From: Otis tarda
Taxonomy: Eukaryota; Chordata; Aves; Otidiformes; Otididae
Reading direction: 5' to 3'
DNA length: 64,000 bases
NCBI GenBank assembly: GCA_026413225.1
Contig: CM048554.1
Span: forward strand, 56,813,463 to 56,877,462
Positions 35,020 through 47,212 of this stretch are shown piece by piece (within the stretch, counting starts at the first letter, position 1; each line of letters opens with the position of its first letter). A program made the translations under genes and the position numbers. The notes under the pieces were generated by a model, which saw nothing but the letters and a program-made list of their open reading frames with translations, made no database searches and was not told the DNA's origin.

Positions 35020-36184
35020 CGTAAGCTCCAACCTCATCTGAAAAACTTGTTCCCTCCTCAGTCTGGACTGACTTTTTTTTCAGTCTGGGCACATTTTTAC
35101 AAAGCTGGAGGAACCAGTTTTGAGACTTTGCTACTCTAGTAGCCAAAGAATACCACCACCTAATTCAAACTACTTACAATAGATAAGGCAGACAATGATG
35201 TCTAGGAATCACGTTACAGAGGAGATTAATGGTGGGCATACAGGTCTTGGACCAGGTCACTGAGGTTCTGCAGCAGCTCTAGGGACTGAACCCAGGCTTC
35301 CTACATCCCAGTCCAATATCCAGACTCCCTCTCACCAAACAGATTTTAAAATCCTATTTCTGGTTAACAGATGGGATTTTAAAGGTGGGAAAAGGTGGGA
35401 AATGAGAGGGATTATGTTTTTTTATCCACAGAACAGAAAAATGATACATGACAGTCATACAGCTCTAGAAGCACACTTGCACTGATGTGAGCTTCACCAG
35501 GATGACTGCTTGTCTGGCATAGACTCAGACTGTTGTCCAGGTGCATAGTGAACAGTCTTTCATAGAAAGGGTAAGCATGCTTTTTGCAAAAGTACTAAAT
35601 ACTCATGGCAAATACAGCTTAAATTGCCGTCTCTGCCTTAGGGATATTTTCCCTGTTAAGACTTGAAGCGCATAAAATGCAAAAAGAAGGAAGAATTTGA
35701 CATCAACCTATATATTGTAGGTGGAGTCTATGCTGCATTTGCAGCAGCTCTGAAGTAAGCTGCTAAATAAAGAGCAACTTAGATTTACCAGTATGAAACC
35801 CTCTTGTTTTATGAGCCAACGTGTGGTATGTGAAATGTGGTGGAGGCAGTCTACTGAGATACACAGCAAGGCAGAAGAGGTGATTAGCACAGAGTGACTC
35901 AGACCGTTGGCCACGCTGAATTTCTAACAAAGAATCTGGCACAAACATAAATTCGGGGAAAACAAAGTCTGTATCCAGAACTAGTGATGGCTGCTAAAAG
36001 ATAAAGGACTGAAGGAAGGGGTTAGCCATCACATTGGGAAGAAAAAAGGAAGAGTAAGAAACACTATTGTTGTGAACAATAACTGAAACACCAGACATCT
36101 GGTAGAAGTGTTGTGGTCCCAAACAAATCAAACCAGAAGAGACCTACCATGTACTTACATGAAAAAAAAAAAAGTAGCAAGAAT

Positions 36185-36210
36185 TTTAAACTTCAGAAGT
36201 GAAGTTTAAA
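36185..36210. repeat. Perfect 10-bp inverted repeat, AT-rich
   Basis: TTTAAACTTC (36185-36194), loop AGAAGT, GAAGTTTAAA (36201-36210). AT-rich arms in an AT-rich setting make chance more likely than for the other hairpins. Confidence 0.8.
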
Positions 36211-37847
36211 TTTAAAATTAAACTTTCTTATTTGCCTGTAATTTTGGAGATGACTCCCTACCAACCTAGGATCCCAGCTACAGGAGAGTTTGGTGAGAAA
36301 GCGATGCTTTCCCTCCAGAGAGGCACTTCCTGGAGGTGAAAATATAAATAAATACTGCCACTCCATTTGGGCCCTGCAATGCCACAGTTGGGGCGTGGGG
36401 ACGACCACGACAAAACAACCCCCACACAAAGATTTAAGCTAGACAACTATAAAGAATGAGAGAGGGAGAGATGGAAGGTTGATGTGAAATAGAGCCATCT
36501 GTAATCCCCGATGCTGCAGCTATTTCAGCAAGAAAGGAGTGAGCAGTGCATACACAGGCCAAGGATGCAGAGGGCTTTAGTTCAGGGGATGATGTCTGCA
36601 GTGCAATTTCAGTAAAAGCAAGGACTCTCAAAGCGTGTGCACAGCCAGAGTCAGTCACCTGTCATATTTGCAGCTATACTATTAAATGAATGACTGTTTT
36701 GATTCCAGCTGGATTGTGATGCCAGATGCAACATCATTAAAACAACAATGATAAGCAGCAATCTTAGACTGGGCCAGTGTGACCAACTGCAGGTGATGGA
36801 AAATAAGTCTTCTGAGGCCAGCTGGCAGGAGCAGACTATGGCTAAAGGCTGCACAAAATAAAATACAATCTTGTTTAGAGTTTACATTAGCTCACAGAAG
36901 TATTGTGTAAAGCAAACAGCATGCTACAGAGGTGTCAACGACTGGGAGACACCACACAGAGGTCAGGTCTGGTCCCAACAGCTGCTCCAGGTGACAGCAA
37001 AAGGCAAACTGCAATGGTACTGGTCTGTGTGAGGCAGCTATGGACTCTGAGCAGCAGGGGAGGCTTTAGGAGTCCAGTTTTCCTTCGCTAAATATTTAAA
37101 TAAATGTCACCAATGGCAAGAAAGCATGGAAGAACTTTAGTTTGGATATAGAAATTACTAAATAAGGGTGCGAACAATCCAGAGGACCAACAGGATGCTG
37201 CCAAAGGACTAGGCAGTGTCTCTACCCACTTACTGTGTGGAAGTAATTTACCTGCTGCCATCACAGGCTAAAGAGGCACTGGGATGTGGTGGTGTGCCAA
37301 AAGAGGCTGTGTCTGTAGTGCAGCCTAGGAACTAATAATCTTCATGTCACCAATTAGGAAGAGGCAGGGAGCAACTCCCCCAAAATTTACAAAGATTTCT
37401 ACAGGGAAAAAAGACCGAGCACATTAAGGAGAGTGTTACCAACTGTTTGCTGCAGAAGAGTTTCCTGGAGGCACCAGGAAAGGCAGAGTCCTTCCTAGAC
37501 TGACTTAGTACAGTTGTGGCACCTTTACAAACAGAGTTCTTCACAAACAACCCATTTAGTTTCACAAACCTACAGACCATTTGACACCTAAATAATGTGG
37601 GAGCGCTCACTGCTGATACTGCACATCCATCTTGCATGAAGGCGGCATCATTTTGCAGTGTATCTTTCACTGGGACTAAATCCATTTTATAATGGAAGGG
37701 GATATAATCATAGTGCGATTTCAAAGGTTTAAAAGTTTTATTGTTATATTTATTGACAGTTCATAACAAAGTGTATTCTAGCATTCACTGGGATTTTGAC
37801 TGCCTCACTGTTACATTATAACTGCAGAAATATTTGCTGGTTTTGAA

Positions 37848-37867
37848 TTTATTTATTTATTTATTTT
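37848..37867. repeat. (TTTA)n microsatellite
   Basis: About five TTTA units, followed by TTTCAGATTTATTT. Confidence 0.9.
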
Positions 37868-40800
37868 CAGATTTATTTCTTGGTTGATTAATTACCACAG
37901 GGACTGCATACATTAGAAACAAATAAACTTCAGGTCTTTCACAGAATGATTAAGGGAGGGGGAACCATTAATTAAATCACAAATGCATGTGGGACCTAGT
38001 ATGGAGTCATAGGAGGAGTATGGTGGAAGAACTTCACTGATTCACTTAGTTTAAAGATGCTGCAAAACTTTAAAAAATTATAAAGACAGTATGTGTAGCC
38101 ATGGTCTAGTGAGTACAAGCATAAATTATGATACCAGTTTGCTATAGCATTTTTGCAATTTCTGAAGCAGGATTCAGTCCATTCTGGTGTCACTATTGGG
38201 AAAGTTCATAAACTTGCAGGTATCTTTCAAGATCACCAGATAAGGACCTTCAATAAGAATACTCATGAGTTTTTGTGTGAATATATGTTTGAGTTCAAAT
38301 CCTTTTTCCTTTGGCTTTACATCACATTTTATGTTTGCACACTAAGATTTGTTTCAACGAGTTTACCAAATTGCAGGCTCTTGTACTTAATCATACATCT
38401 TCACAATGAAGCAATGCTACATGGATGTCATGTAGCATTTTTGCTTGACAGGAGAGATTTTGGAGAACATGTGAAACCCAGAGTCTTGCAGAAATCTGCT
38501 TCACTCTGCACTGACTTGAACTCCTCCTCATGGTGTAATGTGTGGTTCTCATTACCATGCAGTAACTTGTTTCTACTAGTTATCATAGAAACATCTTTAA
38601 AATACAATTTCCAAGAGCTATCCTTCCTAGCCAAACATAGTAACCCGCAATAACTGAGCATTGGCACAATGCAGAATTCAAATATATAAGAAACAACATT
38701 ATGAATCAAATATATATGAAAAAACCACAATATTCTATTAGCCGTGGAGATATTCTGCATGGAGATTTGTGTACGTCTCCTGGGTCAGGAGTACTAAGGA
38801 TGTCATTGACAAACCCATTGTTCTGCTCCTTGAAGCTCAATATATCTCATTAACCGTCAGAGCAAAGCAGGTAAAGAATAACCCATGTTATCCATTTAAA
38901 GAAAAAAAATAAAAATCAAACTCTGACTTTCCTCAACCTTTATGCTTCTTTCCTGCCATGAATGCAATTAATTGGTTATCTGAAAATTTCTCTTATTACA
39001 GAGATAGGAACAGGGTTGGATGGAGGGAAGGAGGGTACAATCAGCTTCCCTTTGTGCTAATGCAATTCATGATCATTAAAAAATTATGCTAAAGGTCTGA
39101 GTCATCAAACAAACCTACTGGATGTCTCGGACACACTGGATGTCCCTATCCACAAGCATGTCATGTCAGAGTTTGGACATGACTAGTTTTCCTAATCAAG
39201 CCTGATTGACCTTGAGTGTGTTTGCCAATATTTACCAGATACCATGGAAGAAAGCATGTTAGAAGAGGACTTGTGCTTGGTCTGTAAAGCTTTTGCTTTG
39301 ATTGTTTTGCTACTGCCTGTCGTTGGTGTGAGATGACAGAATGACCACCAGGAAGAAAAAAAAAAAACAAACCAACCATAACCTGTGTGAATTGAGACAA
39401 ATAATGTGGCTCTCTGAATAAATAAACATTTGTCATGAGATGCTCTGTGTTTTATAAGATTTTTAAAGTGTTTCAACTGGACGAGATTATGCAAGGAATG
39501 ACATAATAACACAAATTGTAATTCATGGTCATTATTTAGGAAAAAAAGATTGAAAAATCAGATGTCAGAAAAACCCCAAATATTTTTGTTTTCTGGTTAA
39601 TGCAAAGATAGAGAATATACTGATGCATTTCTTTATATTGACAGTATCTTCTACTGATCACAACCTTTTTCAGACAAAAGAAATTAGATCTTTTCTTGCA
39701 GATAACAAAATAGGAGAAAAAAATTAAAGTCTCGTATCTCAAGAACAAAATGTTTTGATCCCTTTCACTTCAGGAACACTAACAACATATTCAATTTGAG
39801 ATTTTTTTTTTTTTCCCTTGATTTCTGGGTAAGTACATTATGAAGGAGTTTGTTCATTAGAGTGTGGAAAGCAGCATTTTTTTTTTTTTTTCAAGTGAGG
39901 GGGCACCGCCTTCCACAGAGCTACAAAACAAGGAGACACGGAGCTGTGGAACTATTATCTATCCCACCACTCGAGAGTCCTGCTGCATGAAATTTTTCCC
40001 CCAGGTAAAATAAAAAGATAGGACTACTCTTTCAGGATGTTTCTTTTGGCAATTTGTTTAATGTCAGCGAAATGCTTTCTGTAACTGCAGGTTGCAAGCA
40101 GAGCCTCGTGGCACACCGATGCTGGTAACAACTGCTCATCAGGCGCTACCATAGAAATCCTTTTCCAAAGGACTGAGCCAGAGCAAAGACAGGCTCCAGG
40201 CTCTGATAAATGAACCTCGCTAGCTGAAATTGTCACACAAGTGTCTCCCTACTAAAAGCAACTGACCAGAAGCAGAGATGGCTCAGCTGGACGTGTGTCC
40301 AAGCCACAGAAGCGTTGGTTTGGTAGCTAAGTGATGAATTTAAAGTCCCAACAACAAAGCTGTCTGGTGGTGCAAGAAATGCAAGTTTGAGATGTCTGAG
40401 TCACATTGCCCTAGCACCACAGCTACAGAGAATCAGCAGATGCCAAGAAAATCTTACATAGGGCACAGCTAGGTTTGCTGAAGGTTGCTTTTCAGAGAGC
40501 TCACTCACCATATACTCTGAAACTATCCTTTTCTCCTTACTCCTTCTCCCTTTAAAGTAAATGGTGTCTAGCTGCCAGCACTAGCACAGATAATGAGAAT
40601 GTAATAGACTTCACAGAGACTACGAGTGACCAATTGGCTACAGCCGTGAGAAAGGTAAATGTGCTCTTAGGCTCCATTAACAGAGATATGCCAATACAGA
40701 TCTAATATAAAAGCTGTTCTGGAGGACATTCTGCAAGACAGGGTGTATATATACATATACTACTTTGCTTATCCCTGTATTTTCACTTGATAATTAATTT

Positions 40801-41107
40801 GCTCTGAATCTTGCCAATATTTTAGTAAACCTTTGCAATTTACCAATTCAAAATTGAAATACAAATATATTCTCAATATATACCAAACTTCTAGTTGTGA
40901 ATACATTCTTCTCATGGGTGAAATGCAAGCATAAATTAAGATTATTGACAAATGGGAGACTCTTACAAGGAAATAACATGAATGACTTTTACCTTTTAAT
41001 CTAAACAGCAAACTTACTGGTGAAATGTTTTACTTTTTTTTTTTTTCAGCAAATCATAGGAATTATGCTTTTAATAGCTGTTTACCTCCTTCTACCCCAC
41101 CTCCTAC

Positions 41108-41144
41108 AAAAAAAAAAAAAAAAGAAAAAAAGAAAAAAGAAAAA
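41108..41144. repeat. A-rich tract
   Basis: A run of A interrupted by single G bases, about 37 bases. A poly(T)-CAG tract lies about 60 bases to the left. The open frame through it encodes poly-lysine and is an artefact. Confidence 0.9.
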
Positions 41145-44100
41145 GGTTTTGAATACCATGTGCCGAGCTGACAAAATGGGAAATCTGTTTGATAAACTGC
41201 TAGTGAGCAGTGACGCAGAATGTATTCCTAACAAAGTTGTTGGTTTTTTTTTTTCCCCCCTTTCTTTTTATAATGTGACTGCAGTATGGCACTCTGGTAA
41301 TTTCAATGGCAAGATATTAAAAAAACAGGACAGTGTAAAGAACTTCTCATTCTCTTCCTGGAACATCATCTTTGCTCTGTGGTTACTTACTATACCTTAA
41401 TAGACAAAGTGTGAAATACAATTGCCTTAATATCTAGGCAGAGTGTAATCATTGCTTTGGTCTTTGTGACAAGATGTTATTTAGCAGTGTGCTGTCTGTA
41501 CTCTTGAGTAGATGTCAAAGACAAAGGAAAAGCACTTGTGAGAGTTACAAAAATTGGATGTGCTTATACTCCTCCTCCCCAACCTTCCTCTCCCCTCACT
41601 GCCCTTAACTTATCTTTGTCCTAGTCTGTGGAGATGCACTTCTCTGAGGAGCAGAGGATCAACAAGGATGTTGTGTGGGACAGTGTCAAAATGCTTTGCA
41701 CAAGTTCAGACAGATGACGTCAGTTGGTCATCCCTTGTCTACTGATGCTGTAACCCTGTCATATGAGATGCTTCAGTAGCCAGCATCCCTGCTGGCCCAA
41801 ACCCTGAGGCACTGCTGACTGCCAGCTGTGTCACAAGTCACTACACACACTGCTGCTCTAATGGTGGCAGCGGCCTGTGAGAAGAAAATATGTGAACAAA
41901 AAACTAATTCTAACTAAGATTCAGATGTTGTCCATTACTTTTTTTTTTAATTATTATTTTTTTTAATCCTCTCTCCATCTACTGATGATGCATGCATTTT
42001 TTTTCTTTCCCGCCCCCTCCCCATCCCTGTTTCCGAGCATGCTTTCAAATGGCACTTGCCACTGTGAGTCAAATCTGCCTAGACTTCTCGGAGCTGTGTG
42101 CAGCAATACTGAATGATGCATTACAGGGATCACTAGGGTTTGTTATATCTTTCAAGATGGATGACAGGAACTATGCCGTCTCAGTCTTTCATTTTTCATT
42201 TCCTGCAGTCATGAGCAAGACCAGAAGGACTTTGGGAAGAAAATTTTGGGGTCAACTTCCAATATTTGTGCTATTAACAAATTAGGACACGTTCAAAAAT
42301 TCTACAGCAGCTTTGAAAGGAAACAGGCACTTTTGTTAAGGTTGCTATAGAAATGTTTATGGAGATGGCAAAGATATGCTGCAGAGTCAGTTTTACCAAG
42401 AAATAAATATTGTTTGGGATGGAGGTTACATACTTAACTATTTCATTGCACAGATTTTATAGATGACATTTTTAAAAGGTTAATATATTCATACTTTTCT
42501 GAGTCAAGGAGAACCACAGGTTATCGTGTAATAGGGTCTCCTCATATATCCTGAAGGAAAGTAATTTTGATAGACAAATTTAAAACTATTTAAAATGTTA
42601 ATACCTATGTAAAAATACACATTTTAAATCAATATATTGTGTGATAGTCTTGTTAACCTTAAGGCAATGACAACAGGGAAATTGAAGTCTGAACTCTAGA
42701 AATTTTAAAATGAGGAGTAGGATAGCAAATTTTGTAACAACTTGCCTCTGCCTCATTCATGCAATCCTTTCAAATAGATGTTCTCAGACACACACAGTAC
42801 ACAGTGATGAATGCTTTTCAAAGGTACAGTAAGTAAGTACTACTACAGTACAACAATCTCATAATGTAGTTACTGAAAGTACAAAAAGTGATTGCTTCAC
42901 TTTTAAATAAAGCATTACGCAACTCCTCAGATGGAGTTAGGACCCTATAAAGAATTATCAGCTGAATGTTATTTTCAAAGTTTATCTACTATGCATCACC
43001 CATTTTCTTATTGTGCTTTGCAGTTTTAGTAAGGCATGGAACAGCATATTCTGAAAAATGCTCTGTGAATGCTCTTGTTCCCCAGGGGCAGACTCCCTTA
43101 TTACATAGCCTGTGTCTCTACCAACTGAAACACCGCGTAGCTGAGTCAAACTGATCAGTCAGACTGATCTAGATTAAAATGAAATTCTGTCCTATCTTTG
43201 CTCTGGAGCTTGGAAATGAAATGACATTTGTCAGTCTCTGGTGAGGACTCTAACACTCTGTGCTCACCATGACACCTGCAGAATTGTTTGCTGCCAGCCC
43301 TGATTTAAAAACAAACTACCTTGCCAGAGGCCATTGGCATTGCATTTCAGGTGAGGCTGGAATGAAGCCTCAAAAACCTAAGCCTGCTTCCCCACAGGTT
43401 TCGGTCCAAGCTTTAGGCAACAGAACAGAGGATGAGTAGGGAGCCTGTTCCCCTCCTCGCCTTTCAAGAGCAGGAGCAACAGCAGCATAACATGAGGAGG
43501 GAACACCAACTGATCCACCATGCTCAAGTACCTCACTGCCAGCAGGGAAGGAAGCTCAGTCCCCAGCCCTGTTCTGACCATTTTGAAACTGACTTGATAA
43601 ACCAAGATGAACTATGAACCAGCCAAAACAGGGCTCAAAGATGCAAGTTTCTAGGTGAGTGCATCCATGGTGATAAAAGGCACACACTCTGCTTTGCAAA
43701 GCAAGGCACCAGTGTGCCAAGAAGTTCCTGGAAAAGGCAGTGAAGTTGAACATACAGACATGTGCAGAGTTTGGAGAGTGGGATATGAATCAGCTAAATG
43801 AATCACTGTTATAGGAAAGAAATCAGTTCTTACTGATGATAACACAAATAATCCCCAGCATTTAATAGAAAGTCTGAGAAAACTCAACAGTTTTGCAAAA
43901 GCTCTGTGAATTCTACCTCTTACAAACTTTAACTGCTTGTACAGATCTCAGGCAAACAATTGGATACAGGATGATAGCCTGCTTTACTGCCTATTTTCTG
44001 AGCAATTGCTGAGGTTTTCCAGAAGCAAATTGAAGATGGTTATCTCAAATGATCTCTTAATAACCCTTACACAGCAAATATCCCACAATGTTCTGAAAGT

Positions 44101-45840
44101 CATCATTTCAGAAGCGTTTGCTGCTGATGTTACTTTTGGAATACGTATCATCAACTTACACCTCCTGCAAAGTCAGTGCAGGGTCTCCATCATAGTTCAT
44201 ATTTCTTGACACGTTCTGTGTCTGCTACATAACTCATATTGACTACTTGCATTTTCTATATTCTAATCTAAATATGACAAAAATAATTTATAGTCAAACT
44301 CTTCATTTTTTACCATCCCTTAGTGACATTCAGCTTTTCTAGTTCTAGCTGCCCATATGTCCAGTGAGACCAATCATTCTCTGCTGACAGATCCATTTTT
44401 AGAGAGAAATGAGAAAATCTTTCATATGCCATGAGATATAATCACACCACAAAAGTTTCATCTCCAAGACAATCTTTCTGTCTTCAGCAGGCAAGTGCTC
44501 AAGGGAATGGATCCCATGTTAAATCGCTAGGTCCAGAAGCAAATCAAAACTGAATCTTATTTTCAGAGGAGGCTTAGTGTGCTGCACAGGAGCTGACACT
44601 GGGAACCTGTGCAACCTCATGTTTCCAGCTGGGTGACCTCTCCAGGTTAGTGGTGCAGAAAAGCACACTGACAATGATTGTCAAACTTACATCAGTGAAA
44701 GAAAGATTGCCAATGTAGTGGTTGACGTATATCGTTAGAATTTTTGTTTTGCTTAACTTAACCACATAAAAGCAAGGCCCTGTATGTTGAAGTAACTTAA
44801 GCCATACCTATAAGCATTAGACAATGTAGATGTGATACGTGTTACCTGCTTCTTCAGCCAGAGCTCTTCCTTTCAACCTCTGGGACTATACTGTGAAAAA
44901 ACCACCATAGATACTTCTCTTCGCACATATGTGGAAAAGACTCATTTCTGGTGATAGCAAACTTCCCACAACACAAGCGTAAAACAAACAAATCAAGTCC
45001 AACCAAGTAGAGACTCGGGCACATGCATAGTAAAAGGGCTCAGTCAGAGGATCCACAGCCATCTAGTTTTCCTGTGTTCTTATTACCCACACCTGGGTAA
45101 TATGTTACTCAAATTATGTTAAAAAATTATGGCCCGTGAATTCCTCAGGGCACTTTAAGAATCTGATGGAGTGTGTGCAAATGGGTGGGGCAGAGAAAGG
45201 AATCTAGAGAAAAACATTTTAGTACTCTGAACTTTTTCTTTAGCTTAAAAAAAAAAATTAAAAAAAATAGGATTTTGGCCTGTTAATCTTTGGACAAAAA
45301 TCATAAGGCCTTACCTAATTAAATACATTATAATGTCAAGTGTTTGGGAAGTGTCTTGCCTTTCATAATTTCCAAGGAGAATATAATTAACTTCCAGGAA
45401 TTGGTACTTTGATGCATGTCCAAAATTTGATAAAACACACACATAAACATGAACATATCTATGACAAAAGGGAGCAATAAGTAGAGACAGATGTATACTT
45501 CTAAAAATAAAATCCAGTGCTCCCAAAACTCTTTGTTTGCCTCCAAGGACTGGCATTTAGCACAGCCCTGATGACAGCTGAACAGAGAGAAGTTGATGGT
45601 TACTGGCTGAGTTGAGTTTTAGCAGTGTCATCAACTGCTCATTTGTGAGCAGCACAGGAGTCTGAACTCAATTCTACCTGATTGATGCTTAAATTCACTT
45701 ATTTTATTAACTTACAAACCAAATTATAGACTTTATTAGCTTTGAGGTGTTACTAGCAAGGAGAAAAATCAGGAATGCTACCATTATCCTTGAAGTTTTG
45801 AAAAAATACAACACTTATAGAAACTTGTTTAGAAGAAGAA

Positions 45841-45890
45841 ACTTCTTCAGATGCAGTGAAAAATAATATAAAAATTCTGCCTTTTATACT
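45841..45890 (+). repeat. Diverged dispersed repeat pair, copy 1
   Basis: Contains CTTCTTCAGATGCAGTGAAA and, 15 bases on, ATTCTGCCTTTTATACT. About four of five positions match 47161-47212 in the same order with small gaps. Family not recognised. Confidence 0.5.
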
Positions 45891-47160
45891 TGGGAATGAA
45901 TCTTGCTCTGTAAGATAAGTGATGTTTCACATCAGCAGATGCAGTAGAAAACAAATTACGGGAAAAACATGATTGGACAAAACAAAATCTCAACAACTAT
46001 ATGTATTAGTTGCTGGTGGATGCTGAACCCTGCCGTATCACAGAGTGTTTAAGAATAAGTCCGTATACACACTCTGTAATTGAATGTCAAGAAAAATAAA
46101 AATATATTGTTTTATTGCTACTGTTCATTGATTTATTGAAGTGATTTATTGTCATTGGACATGAGGACCAACAAATCATTTTGCTGACACCATCAGCTGC
46201 CTTAACTAGGTTGTCAGTTCACGACATTAAGGGTAATGGATGGTGATTATTTTACTGTAATGGGTTTAATCAGTGCTTTGAATGACTTAGCAGTCATGTC
46301 ATAGTATAGCCAACTCATCATTCATCAAGGCAGCATTTTGTTTACCAACATCATCTGTAATTCATTTGATTGTTGACAATCATCAGCAAATACCTCTCAG
46401 GCTAAGTTTTATCAGAAATGAAAATCTGCACAGCTGCAGCATACTAACTAACCCCACAGTTTACAACCAGAGAAGAAACATTGGAAGTTGCTTGCTCCTC
46501 CTCTCCGAGAAGAGGAATGTCAGTCCAAAGAGGCATAGCCAGCCAGGGCTACGTTCCCATGGGCTGCTTTTCAATCCAGCACCCAGATTTACAACTTCTG
46601 AAATACATAATTCTTGTTCTGTTGCATGTGAATGCTCTGAGCAACCCTTGAATTCAGAATTAAAGAGAAATTTTGGCTTATTTTAGAAAAAGAAGTGCAA
46701 CCAACCTGCTCTGTATTGTCAATAGAGGAACAAGCGTAAGCATAACCTGTCTGGTTTTCTCCCCCGAAATTGGAGTAAATCCTACAGTTATTTGTATTAT
46801 GATGAAATTAATTGTGGAGAACTCCAGATACATAAAAGTGCTGTTAACTTTGTGGAAAAGGGTGCAGTACTAGAAACATTGCGGTGGTATCATCTTAAGA
46901 TAGGCCTTTAAATCATTACTTGTATTATGTCTTTTATGAGTAAGGGACAGGATGCAAATTGCTGAAAATGTTTCATATTAAGTTGACAGGTTAACAGCTT
47001 AATTATGCACAAAGGTAGATTATTAATACAAGTCAATGGAAACTTTCTACAGCTCCGGTAGCTTTTGTACTAGCTTTTAAATGCACATTTTTCTGACATT
47101 TGCATCACAGATCTCAGCATTGGGTATTCTTCTACTGATCTACTGGTGCATGGACAGAGA

Positions 47161-47212
47161 GCTACTTCAGATGTAGTGAAAGAAGAGTATCAAAGTTCTG
47201 CCTTTCAGATCT
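47161..47212 (+). repeat. Diverged dispersed repeat pair, copy 2
   Basis: Contains CTACTTCAGATGTAGTGAAA and GTTCTGCCTTTCAGATCT, aligning with 45841-45890 in direct orientation 1.3 kb away. It could be a local duplication or two copies of an old interspersed repeat. Confidence 0.5.

Noticed and set aside
38153..38653. 166-codon open frame on the plus strand.
   Set aside because: Long for AT-rich DNA but with no domain, signal or exon signals that I can recognise, and a 110-codon frame overlaps it on the other strand. Transcription data would be needed to revive it.
41036..41050. Poly(T)-CAG resembling a splice acceptor (similar ones near 30620-30638).
   Set aside because: Such tracts are frequent in this T-rich DNA and no plausible exon follows.
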